Positions 33,120 to 39,650 of a stretch of 64,000 nucleotides of DNA are shown here, piece by piece. Both the position numbers and the translations under genes were made by a program. Position 1 is the first letter of the stretch; every line of letters starts with the position of its first letter. The stretch covers positions 62,001 to 126,000 of the forward strand of contig DACG01000019.1 in NCBI GenBank assembly GCA_002494725.1, written 5' to 3'. This DNA is from Geoglobus sp. UBA235. Lineage in GTDB: Archaea > Halobacteriota > Archaeoglobi > Archaeoglobales > Archaeoglobaceae. Under the pieces are notes generated by a model. It worked only from the letters and a program-made list of their open reading frames with translations, made no database searches and was not told the DNA's origin.

Positions 33120-33897
33120 CCATCCTTCTTGGATCAAAATCAGACAATTCCTCAGGAGACAGTGGTATGCATATCCTGCTCACAAGGCCATTCAGTGAGT
33201 AGGGAAGCCTTATCAGTCTCATTTCTCCATTTGTGACCCACTCGTCTATTGCATAATGCCTGTACTGTTTGGAGATATCGATTCTTTCATCCCTGCTCAT
33301 TCTCGCTGCTCTCTCATCCAGAACGTGAATGTGAAATCCCCTGCCTGAATAAACAATTCTCACTTCTCTGTATTCACCTTTCAGCTCATCGTAGAGCATC
33401 TGACAGTATTTTCTTGCTCTTCTGAACTCAATCATGCAGAAGCTCAGTCCCTGCCCTCTTTTCATCTTCTCGCCAACATTCCCGTGGTACGGACAGTCTA
33501 TGTTTTCGGGATCAATGTCAAATGCAAGCTCCTGCCCGAGGAAACCATCACAGTCCCAGCAGTCTCTGTAGGTTTTCCCGCATCTATCACATGCTGTTAA
33601 ATCGGCATAGATATTTCTGTCGTAATAAACACCTTCCGGGAGGTAATAGAGGATGTGATCAAGCACATCTGCAAAATCTCTGTGAGAGTCAATTATTACC
33701 GCTTTCTTTCTTATATTCTCGAATTGCTTCCTGTATATTCCGCTGTGTCTCCCCACAATCACGGCAAATGCTGTTTTCTCTATTTTTCTGTGAGACAGCC
33801 ACTTCAATGCCATATCAGTCCGGAACTCCTCTCTGTAAAACCTCTCTCTTTCTTTGAGGGTGGATGGTCTCATTTTTTCTGGAAATCTGTACACCAT
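33058..33897 (-). CDS. priS: PriS-like archaeo-eukaryotic primase small subunit
   Basis: 279 residues. Primase landmarks: N-terminal STLKERERFYREEF, catalytic FDIDPENIDCPYHG (the DxD pair), a Cys-rich part (CDRCGKTYRDCWDCDGF) just before, FCMIEFRRARKYC, and VYSGRGFHIHVLDERAA, the nucleotide-binding SGRGxHxHV motif. It makes RNA/DNA primers with PriL, which is not seen here. The last 20 residues (SFLPSSPPRSSRASSLP) are low-complexity and antisense to the 33-residue gene, so they may be a non-conserved tail. The protein is shorter than usual for PriS (about 330-400). Confidence 0.8.
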   Translation of the reverse strand: MVYRFPEKMRPSTLKERERFYREEFRTDMALKWLSHRKIEKTAFAVIVGRHSGIYRKQFENIRKKAVIIDSHRDFADVLDHILYYLPEGVYYDRNIYADLTACDRCGKTYRDCWDCDGFLGQELAFDIDPENIDCPYHGNVGEKMKRGQGLSFCMIEFRRARKYCQMLYDELKGEYREVRIVYSGRGFHIHVLDERAARMSRDERIDISKQYRHYAIDEWVTNGEMRLIRLPYSLNGLVSRICIPLSPEELSDFDPRRMAIPSFLPSSPPRSSRASSLP

Positions 33898-33941
33898 AAC
33901 GTCATTCTTTCAGAAACCCTGAAAAGCTTTTTGCCCCTCAA

Positions 33942-34370
33942 TTATGGCGAAACCACGTAAATAAACCAGGCAACAAAGGAAAGCATTCCGAAAACAAGTC
34001 CAAATACTGAGGTTCTTATCCATGCTGATTTCTTCCTTAGCGAGTGATGATATATTCTTTCTATTTCATCGAGATCTCTTCTTTTCTCGAAAAATACGTG
34101 TTGGGTAAAGACAGGATATAACATGAGAAGCGAGGAGATAACAGAAAAGAGTATAGAGGATATGGGTACCAGCACCAGAAGCAAAACATTGGCATTAACT
34201 TTGTGAGGGGCAAAGGCAACCAGAAATGCAACGATTCCAACCACAAGAGTGAGAATTCCGTTGGAGGCTTTTACGATTATGTCGGTTTTATCATCAAGGG
34301 TTTTGAGATGCTGAAGCATAAAATTCACATATTTGATCTCCTCGTCTGTAAGTGTATCTTTCTCCATCAC
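33942..34370 (-). CDS. Small membrane protein, unknown function
   Basis: 142 residues with three to four hydrophobic segments: ILTLVVGIVAFLVAFA, VLLLVLVPISSILFSVISSLLML and VFGLVFGMLSFVAWFIYVV. Between them lies a charged loop FFEKRRDLDEIERIYHHSLRKKSAW. The layout, an N-terminal helix ending in DDKTDIIVKASNGI then a membrane pair, is reminiscent of effector membrane proteins of nucleotide-signalling defence systems (DUF5706-like), but I cannot confirm this. It is isolated, with the tRNA gene divergent on the other side. Confidence 0.5.
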   Translation of the reverse strand: MMEKDTLTDEEIKYVNFMLQHLKTLDDKTDIIVKASNGILTLVVGIVAFLVAFAPHKVNANVLLLVLVPISSILFSVISSLLMLYPVFTQHVFFEKRRDLDEIERIYHHSLRKKSAWIRTSVFGLVFGMLSFVAWFIYVVSP

Positions 34371-34485
34371 AATTTTAAAAATATTCAGGGCAATAAAACT
34401 TTATCCCCCTATAATTTACAGGATCTGACCCTGTTTTGTCATCTGGGAAATTCTTATAAACTGATTGCTCACGGATAACTTTGCT

Positions 34486-34504
34486 CCTGAAATATCGTTT
34501 CAGG
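34486..34504. repeat. Perfect inverted repeat just upstream of tRNA-Lys
   Basis: CCTGAAA-TATCG-TTTCAGG, seven-base arms and a five-base loop, ends 9 bp before the mature tRNA. It could be an operator, a processing hairpin in the tRNA leader, or an old insertion site. Confidence 0.45.
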
Positions 34505-34513
34505 GATATGAGT

Positions 34514-34587
34514 GGGCCGGTAGCTTAGCCAGGCAGAGCACGGGACTCTTAATCCCGGTGTCGGGGGTTCAAATCCCCTCCGGCCCG
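34514..34587 (+). tRNA. tRNA-Lys (anticodon CTT)
   Basis: 74 nt. Acceptor arms GGGCCGG (34514-34520) and CCGGCCC (34580-34586) pair fully, with discriminator G at 34587. The anticodon stem-loop CGGGA-CTCTTAA-TCCCG has anticodon CTT. The T arm GGGGG-TTCAAAT-CCCCT is clear. CCA is not encoded and there is no intron. A TATA-like TTCTTATAAA (34451-34460) lies about 55 bp upstream. Confidence 0.96.
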
Positions 34588-34700
34588 TTATTACAATCCT
34601 TCCGGTCGATGCATTTTTCGAATGTCCTGATGGAAAATCTGGGGTTTTCTGAGCATTTTCATGGTACTTCTGTTTCTTTGACTTCAGGATTGATAGTTTT

Positions 34701-34847
34701 TTACCTGATTCGTTGCAGAGTTTTTTCTATCAGCCGTTTGTTTCCCGGAGAGATGCTTGACTGCCTGAGAAGTCTAATTGCAATCTCGTAGCGCTTGCTG
34801 TAGGAGTGCACGTCCTCCATGTCAGATTTCAATTTTACCTCTCCCAT
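34701..34847 (-). pseudogene. N-terminal fragment of an archaeal tyrosine integrase
   Basis: Minus-strand ATG 34847, TAA 34701-34703, 48 residues. DVHSYSKRYEIAIRLLRQSS and then ISPGNKRLIEKTLQ follow the SAM-like core-binding domain that begins archaeal XerC/SSV-type integrases (Tyr-Lys helix, then 'S..NK..I..F'). The catalytic domain with the R..HxxR..Y residues is missing, and I found none in the 110 bp between its stop and the tRNA in any minus frame. It points towards the tRNA gene, the normal orientation of an integrase that uses a tRNA as its att site. Confidence 0.55.
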
Positions 34848-34917
34848 AAATTGGGGGAGGTTCTGTTAATTGCAATTGGCGCCCGGGCCGGACTGGAATA
34901 ACATCCAGCAGAACCTC
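34837..34917. repeat. Two mutually exclusive hairpins downstream of abiEii
   Basis: Hairpin A: ACCTCTCCC (34837-34845), seven-base loop, GGGGGAGGT (34853-34861), nine pairs with one G-T. Hairpin B: GAGGTTCTG (34857-34865) pairs perfectly with CAGAACCTC (34909-34917) and encloses a third small stem CTGGA/TCCAG (34893-34897, 34904-34908). A and B share GAGGT, so only one can form. The sequence lies downstream of the minus-strand AbiE genes and includes the start of the integrase fragment. Confidence 0.5.
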
Positions 34918-34982
34918 TATCCCCTGAGAGAGCTCAGTGCAAAATTTCAAAATTTAATTATACAGAACTTATATTTAAAGCT

Positions 34983-35894
34983 TCATTTCTTCGAAACCTC
35001 ATCTGCAACCTCTTTCAAAAAGTTCTTCAGCTCACTTACAAAGGAATAGAACTCCTCTTCCGGTTTTATCACAAACATCTCCATCTCGGAAGGATCATTC
35101 AGGACATTTTCCAGATCAAGTGTTTCAGTAGTTGCTCTGAGAGCTTCTCTGTACTTTTCAAATTTCATCGCTGCATCAATCTTTGCAAGAATCTCCTTTT
35201 TCAGCTTTTCCGTTCTCACTTCCGCTTTCTCGATCATGAACACGTCATATATATCTCTCAGCTTCACTGCCTGTCTTGTCAGAATGGCACGTATCTTCTC
35301 GCACAAAATCTCCTCAGGGGTGTAGGTGGCAATCTTCACAGGATGATAGAATTCCAAGAACTCCTTAAAATACGCTTTTTCATCATCCCGAATTCTCCTT
35401 CCGGTAAGAAGTGTCCTCGCAACCACGGTTCTGTGGGGAAAGAGAAGTCTTTCAACAAAATTAACCTGAACCTTTATCAGCTCACTTCCCTTCCAGAGCT
35501 TGAATGTTGTCATCCTGCTCCCGCTGCCAAATTCCACGTAGTTTCTGTTTCTAACATCACATCTGAAATCAAGCTCCATGTCATGTGCAATGTTCTCAAG
35601 AACAGAGCCGAATTTCTCAGCATGCGCCACAAGCTCTCTTCTCAAACCCTTCTTTCCCAGTTCTCTCCACACTTTCTGTTCCCTCCATGTGAAATCAAGA
35701 TCCACGCTGAAGCGGTAATATCCGAAGTAACACTTTACCAGACAGCTTCCACCCTTGAAAAGATATGCATCACCAAATGCAGAGTTAATTCCTTTCAGAA
35801 TCCTGTGTATGAGGATATCCCTCTCGACCAGCGATGGTTTTCCAATTCCGGATTTTCCGGCCACAAAGGCAACAAACTCAGACAAGTCCGGCAT
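34983..35894 (-). CDS. abiEii: AbiEii-type nucleotidyltransferase toxin
   Basis: 303 residues of the AbiEii/DUF1814 nucleotidyltransferase family, the toxin of type IV AbiE systems and relatives of MenT, which block growth by modifying tRNA or other substrates with nucleotides. The active-site pattern is visible: YLFKGGSCLVKCYFG (GS) then RFSVDLDFTW (DxD) and, further on, a Lys/Asp set in EEILCEKIRAILTRQAVKLRDIYDVF. Its start overlaps the antitoxin by 17 bp. It appears complete. Confidence 0.88.
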   Translation of the reverse strand: MPDLSEFVAFVAGKSGIGKPSLVERDILIHRILKGINSAFGDAYLFKGGSCLVKCYFGYYRFSVDLDFTWREQKVWRELGKKGLRRELVAHAEKFGSVLENIAHDMELDFRCDVRNRNYVEFGSGSRMTTFKLWKGSELIKVQVNFVERLLFPHRTVVARTLLTGRRIRDDEKAYFKEFLEFYHPVKIATYTPEEILCEKIRAILTRQAVKLRDIYDVFMIEKAEVRTEKLKKEILAKIDAAMKFEKYREALRATTETLDLENVLNDPSEMEMFVIKPEEEFYSFVSELKNFLKEVADEVSKK

Positions 35895-36507
35895 TCCTGA
35901 TCACTCTCTCAACACTTTTAGGATAGAAGCGAAGGTATTCAGCGAGTTTTTTCTTCCTCACATTCTTACCATACTCCCTCAGGGTTGCCACAATCCTCTC
36001 CTCGGGCGTTGAGCGGTATCTGGCGAGGTAAACCATATCGATCAGCGTCTTCTCAAGATCTGAATATCTGATTTCGTTTTTCTCAACAGCACCAAAACCG
36101 AAAAGCTCCTTTTTCAGCTTTATGAACCTCACGTCATCTCCGTTGATCTTTATCACCTTGGGTCTGTAAACAGCATCACTGAGCACGTGAATTACAGGAG
36201 AGAACTCATGGGTTACACCATTCAGCCTCAAAGCCGTGCTCAAACCGAAGTACCACTCCACGCCGAGCTTGTTCATCCCAAGCGAGATGATTTTCAGCGT
36301 GCTGACACTCTTTCGTGTGCCGAACTCCTCAATGGTTTTAACATAGTAAAGTCCGCGGAGAATTCTTATCAGATAGCCATAGGATATCATGAAGTTTACA
36401 ACTCTTTTCTCATCTTCTCCAAATCTTTTACAGGCTTTTTCAAACTCTTCTCTTGTTATGGCTTTTCCTCCAAACTCTGAAAGCACATATTTCGTGAATT
36501 TTTTCAT
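35878..36507 (-). CDS. abiEi: AbiEi-type antitoxin/repressor
   Basis: 209 residues. Winged-helix-like N-terminus (AITREEFEKACKRFGEDEKR, then MISYGYLIRILRGLYYV), and a C-terminal antitoxin domain with YFGLSTALRLNGVTHEFSPVIHVLS, GFGAVEKNEIRYSDLEKTLIDMVY. AbiEi proteins neutralise AbiEii and repress the operon by binding inverted repeats in the promoter; two perfect repeats lie at 36510-36564. ATG 36507 sits three bases below the nearer one. Confidence 0.85.
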   Translation of the reverse strand: MKKFTKYVLSEFGGKAITREEFEKACKRFGEDEKRVVNFMISYGYLIRILRGLYYVKTIEEFGTRKSVSTLKIISLGMNKLGVEWYFGLSTALRLNGVTHEFSPVIHVLSDAVYRPKVIKINGDDVRFIKLKKELFGFGAVEKNEIRYSDLEKTLIDMVYLARYRSTPEERIVATLREYGKNVRKKKLAEYLRFYPKSVERVIRNAGLV

Positions 36508-36509
36508 GG

Positions 36510-36527
36510 TTGTTATTTGTGTAACAA
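36510..36527. promoter_or_regulatory. AbiE operator copy 1
   Basis: TTGTTA-TTTGTG-TAACAA, perfect six-base arms with a six-base spacer, beginning 3 bp upstream of the abiEi ATG. It matches copy 2 in arms and spacer length. Confidence 0.7.
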
Positions 36528-36546
36528 TCTTTAAAAAAGTTAATGG

Positions 36547-36564
36547 TTGTTACATGAATAACAA
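36547..36564. promoter_or_regulatory. AbiE operator copy 2
   Basis: TTGTTA-CATGAA-TAACAA, identical arms to copy 1. The centres are 37 bp apart, about three and a half helical turns. The A/T-rich TTTAAAAAAGTTAA between them is the likely TATA region, so a bound repressor would bracket the promoter. Confidence 0.7.
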
Positions 36565-36759
36565 TAAACAGGAGAAGTGGGAAAGCTTCCCATAACCGCT
36601 TTCCCTCAGCTTCCTGATGTATTCCGTGCTGGTCTCACCTTCAGGAATCGCACCCTCAAAAGCTCCGAGAAGCTCATCTACCACCTCTCTCTTCGGCTTC
36701 TTAACTTCATAACCCAGATTTCTCATGAATCTGATTATCTCCTCAAGCTCGACGGGCAT
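36550..36759 (-). CDS. Orphan antitoxin-like protein
   Basis: 69 residues from ATG 36759 (a GTG at 36768 is possible). Acidic helical protein: VELEEIIRFMRNLGYEVKKP, then LLGAFEGAIPEGETSTEYIR and KLRESGYGK, which recalls PIN-toxin antitoxins, although I cannot name the family. The final KLSHFSCLLLFM is coded inside the AbiE operator and promoter, so the original 3' end may have been replaced when the AbiE module joined it. No toxin of its own is seen. A TATA-like ATATAAACC lies 15-22 bp upstream. Confidence 0.5.
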   Translation of the reverse strand: MPVELEEIIRFMRNLGYEVKKPKREVVDELLGAFEGAIPEGETSTEYIRKLRESGYGKLSHFSCLLLFM

Positions 36760-36833
36760 GAACCCCACCTGGTTTATATTGGTGTTCTGCAGTTTTTATA
36801 TTTGTTCTTACCTGCAAAATTTGTTATGAGGTG

Positions 36834-37110
36834 ATGCAGTACCATCAGCCATACACTTTGCAATCTTCTCTTCCAATCTTTAAAAATTCTCTCATGGAAT
36901 TTCCAATCATGTACGTGAGCGAAGATCCTGTTTTCAGGCAGAAGGAAATTCTCAGTCCTGATTACCTTCCGGATCATCTTCCTCACAGGGAGAAGGAGAT
37001 AAAGGCAGTTCCATTCATAATAAACTCGCTCTGAAAAATCACTCACAGATTGCAAACATCTTCATCCACGGTCCTCCTAGCACAGAATTCTACAACACCT
37101 CTTTTTTCTC
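36834..37110 (+). pseudogene. Relic of an Orc1/Cdc6-type replication initiator
   Basis: From about 36910 the plus frame reads SEDPVFRQKEILSPDYLPDH and LPHREKEIKAV, the well-known N-terminus of archaeal Orc1/Cdc6 (vFrn.evLrpdYlPe.LPHRe.qi). At about 37013 the homology jumps one frame to NKLALKNHSQIANIFIHGPP, where the Walker A should read GPPGTGKT but reads GPPSTEFY, losing the catalytic Lys. The original frame stops at 37032-37034. No trace of Walker B or the winged helix remains downstream. The fragment is broken by frameshift, mutation and truncation. Confidence 0.7.
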
Positions 37111-37684
37111 AGCGGCGCATTGAAATCCTCTTTCTTTTCATTTTCTCATGAAGCTCTAAAGGTTACTCAAGCACGGACTTCCGGGTGATTTGTGTGTCGC
37201 TCATCTCTACCCCTGGACAGTTCAGGGGATCACGTGATACCTGAGGGTTGTAGCCTTTAAGAAAATGGTTGTTCTAACCCACCGGTATACTCCAATCCGG
37301 CTGCTGAGGGATTAATTTTGAGCAGGAATGTACCAAGCTCAGTCAATTTTGCATTGAAACCTCAGCATGTCCCTGCGGAGAAATAACCCGGAAGGTTGGC
37401 GGATGGGCTCTTCCAATGCCCGAAATGGAACATTCAGGAATAACCTGATAGATACTCCATCGGAAGTTTGGAGTCCAGAAATTCTGGATTATCTCAGTTA
37501 TGTGGGCCTGAATATCCTCGGGTCCTTCAGCTTTTCCACCAGTTCTGCCTGCTTTTCCTTTCTGTCCAACACCATCACCTCATTTTGTTAATATGATTCA
37601 AAGTGACATACTGACATAAATACTTTTTGGTTTTCTGATGTGTGTGAAGAAGTTTAAAGTGCTCTGGGTGTACAGTTTCAATCG
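37111..37684. other. Non-coding remnant region with palindromes
   Basis: I find no convincing gene. Structures seen: CCCCTG (37210-37215)/CAGGGG (37223-37228); the ten-base palindrome ATCACGTGAT at 37229-37238; TCCAGAA-A-TTCTGGA at 37474-37488; and a tandem TGACATA pair in the stretch just before 37620. A minus frame 37575-37498 would give a 25-residue peptide (MVLDRKEKQAELVEKLKDP...) with GAGGTG before it, but I do not call it. The last 60 bp hold the nob1 promoter (AGTTTAAAGTG near 37651-37661). Confidence 0.4.
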
Positions 37685-38137
37685 ATGCATGTGCTTGATG
37701 CATCTGCAATAATACTCAGAAAGGCAGTGTTTCAGGACATGATCACCGTTCCGGAGGTGGTACAGGAAATAAAGGATGAAGGCTCCAGACTTTACATGGA
37801 TGTACTCGGAATCAGGGTTGAAGAGGCGAAGGGGGAGTATGTTGAAAGGATAATGGATGTGGCAAGAAAAACCGGAGATCATGAGAGGTTGAGTGATGCT
37901 GACATAAAGCTGCTGGCCAAGGCTCTTGAGGTTAACGGAATAATAGTTACAGATGACTACTCAATTCAGAATGTTGCCAGAAAGCTGGGCATAAGATATG
38001 AAAAGGTGATGCAGAAGGGTATAGAAAAAGAATTTAAATGGATCCGTGTATGTAGGGGTTGTAAAAGAATCACAGAGAGAAAAATCTGTGAGGTCTGCGG
38101 GAGTGAGACCTATCTGAGAAGGGTGGTGAGGAAATGA
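37685..38137 (+). CDS. nob1: rRNA maturation endonuclease Nob1 (PIN plus zinc ribbon)
   Basis: Cuts the 3' end of 16S rRNA during small-subunit maturation. 150 residues: PIN domain with VLDASAIIL (Asp), TVPEVVQEIKDE (Glu), LSDADIKLLAKALEV (Asp) and IVTDDYSIQNVARKLG (Asp), then a zinc ribbon CRGCKRITERKICEVCGSE. ATG 37685 lies about 25-30 bp after a TATA-like element. 4-bp overlap with gfcR. Confidence 0.93.
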   Translation: MHVLDASAIILRKAVFQDMITVPEVVQEIKDEGSRLYMDVLGIRVEEAKGEYVERIMDVARKTGDHERLSDADIKLLAKALEVNGIIVTDDYSIQNVARKLGIRYEKVMQKGIEKEFKWIRVCRGCKRITERKICEVCGSETYLRRVVRK

Positions 38138-38724
38138 AAAAACTTGATGAGCTGATTGATAAGGCCAGACACCTTAAGGAGAAGGGCCTTACAACAGGTG
38201 AAATTGCCGATGAGCTGAACGTTTCAAGGGAAACAGCTCTGTGGCTTCTTACAAAAGCAAAAACGGAAAGACCTCCTTCAGATGTGTATGTCGAAATGAA
38301 AAACATCTCCTCCCTTCCATTCAGGCTCAGAAACATGGCAAGAATTCTCTCAAGCATGATCTCCTCCATAGAAGATCCCGATGTTGTTGTGGGTGTTGCG
38401 ACTTCTGGAATTCCGATAGCCACCATGGTTGCCGAGGAGCTTGGCAGTGAACTTGCCGTGTACTATCCAAAAAAGCTCAAGTGGGATGGGGAGGAGAATC
38501 ATGTCAGGGGAACGTTCAGCGAGAACTTTGCGGGAGTGGCAAACAAAAAGTGTGTGATAGTTGATGATATAATCACAACAGGAACGACAATTCTCGAGGT
38601 CAGCGAGAGCATAAAGAGGAGAGGGGGAGCAGTTGTCGCATCTGCTGTTCTCGTTGACAAGAGGTCTCAGGATGATATTGAGGGAATTCCCGTGCTCAGC
38701 GTTTTGAAGGTTTTCAGGCTCTGA
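38134..38724 (+). CDS. gfcR: GfcR-like phosphoribosyltransferase regulator
   Basis: 196 residues. N-terminal HTH (TTGEIADELNVSRETALWLLTKA) fused to an orotate-phosphoribosyltransferase-like domain with the PRPP loop VIVDDIITTGTTIL. This is the archaeal pyrE-like protein family whose haloarchaeal member GfcR is a DNA-binding transcription regulator. Whether this one has enzyme activity is open; no separate pyrE is seen in the window. The neighbours do not point to a target. Confidence 0.85.
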   Translation: MKKLDELIDKARHLKEKGLTTGEIADELNVSRETALWLLTKAKTERPPSDVYVEMKNISSLPFRLRNMARILSSMISSIEDPDVVVGVATSGIPIATMVAEELGSELAVYYPKKLKWDGEENHVRGTFSENFAGVANKKCVIVDDIITTGTTILEVSESIKRRGGAVVASAVLVDKRSQDDIEGIPVLSVLKVFRL

Positions 38725-38726
38725 AA

Positions 38727-39650
38727 ATGAGGGTCGGAATTCTCATCCCAGCACTCAACGAGGAAGAGAGCATTGGAGATGTTATAGAGGGATTCAGAAA
38801 ACTGGGGTATGACAGAATCCTCGTAATAGACGGCAACAGCACAGACAGAACAAGGGAGATCGCGAAGGAGAAGGGAGCAGAGGTGATCGTTCAGACCGGA
38901 AAGGGGAAGGGGCAGGCGGTGAGAGAGGCATTTCAGTACATGGACGATGATGTTCTTGTGATGATCGATGCAGATGGCACGTATCTGCCTGAAGATGTCG
39001 AGAAGATCCTGGAACCGGTGAGAAGGGGGATAGCCGATCATGTCATAGGCAACAGGCTTGAGAACTTTGAGAGAGGTGCATTTACAAGGCTCAATCTTCT
39101 GGGAAACAAGATAATAAACTTTTTCTTCAGAATGCTCTACGGTGTCAGTCTTCACGACATTCTTTCCGGTTACAGAGCTCTCACAAAAGAGGTTTACAAG
39201 TCCATTCTGATTCAGAAGGAAGGGTTTGAGGTTGAAACTGAGATTACAGTTGAAACCATTGCAAACGGATTCAGAATAGCAGAGGTCCCCGTTTACTACA
39301 GAAAAAGAGCCGGAAAAACAAAGCTGAACCCATTCTTTGATGGATACAGAATAATCAAAACAGTTTACTCTCTTCTCGGCAGATACAGCCCCGGCAGATA
39401 CTTCTACATTTTTGGATCCATAATGCTTCTTGCAGGTTTCATCGGTGGGATTTATGTTGTTATTGAGTGGTTTAGGAGGATATCCCACTTTCTCCTGGTC
39501 AATCTGGTCTCAATCCTGATTGTCACGGGATTTCTGATAATAGCCGTAGGTTATCTGACGGATTCCCTTTTCAGGATAAATCTTGAAGTCAAGAGAGAGA
39601 TGAGAGAGATGCGGAGGAGGTTAGAGGAAATTGAACGTAAAGGAGATTGA
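38727..39650 (+). CDS. Family 2 glycosyltransferase (AglJ-like, dolichyl-phosphate hexose synthesis)
   Basis: 307 residues. Nucleotide-sugar fold VGILIPALNEEESIGDVIEG, DGNSTDRTREIAKEKGAEV, VMIDADGTYLPEDVEKIL and the catalytic-loop SGYRALTKEVYKS. Two C-terminal membrane segments (FYIFGSIMLLAGFIGGIYVV and LVNLVSILIVTGFLIIAVGYL), then a charged cytoplasmic end. It resembles the DPM1-related AglJ proteins that begin N-glycan assembly on dolichyl phosphate in archaea. Overlaps mqnE by 20 bp. Confidence 0.82.
   Translation: MRVGILIPALNEEESIGDVIEGFRKLGYDRILVIDGNSTDRTREIAKEKGAEVIVQTGKGKGQAVREAFQYMDDDVLVMIDADGTYLPEDVEKILEPVRRGIADHVIGNRLENFERGAFTRLNLLGNKIINFFFRMLYGVSLHDILSGYRALTKEVYKSILIQKEGFEVETEITVETIANGFRIAEVPVYYRKRAGKTKLNPFFDGYRIIKTVYSLLGRYSPGRYFYIFGSIMLLAGFIGGIYVVIEWFRRISHFLLVNLVSILIVTGFLIIAVGYLTDSLFRINLEVKREMREMRRRLEEIERKGD

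Larger units (their letters stand above)
34588..34982. other. Gene-poor stretch beside the tRNA
   Basis: Apart from the 48-residue integrase fragment at 34701-34847 and the hairpins at 34837-34917, I see nothing coding here. A T-rich run just after the tRNA could end its transcript. The segment CCGGGCCGG near 34884 is a nine-base match, on the opposite strand, to the tRNA 3' end (TCCGGCCCG), too short to be called an att site. Confidence 0.4.

Noticed and set aside
34465..34791. Plus-strand 108-codon frame running through tRNA-Lys
   Set aside because: It covers the whole tRNA gene and has no family resemblance; the tRNA structure explains the sequence.
34514..34917. Complete att site pair for the integrated element
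   Set aside because: Only a nine-base match between the tRNA 3' end and the opposite strand at about 34884; too short to support a claim.
36774..37055. Minus-strand 93-codon frame opposite the orc1 relic
   Set aside because: Plus-strand reading matches the Orc1/Cdc6 N-terminus well; the minus frame looks like a shadow.
37498..37575. Minus-strand 25-codon frame with a GAGGTG ribosome-like site
   Set aside because: Too short, no family, and no conservation evidence in a decayed region.
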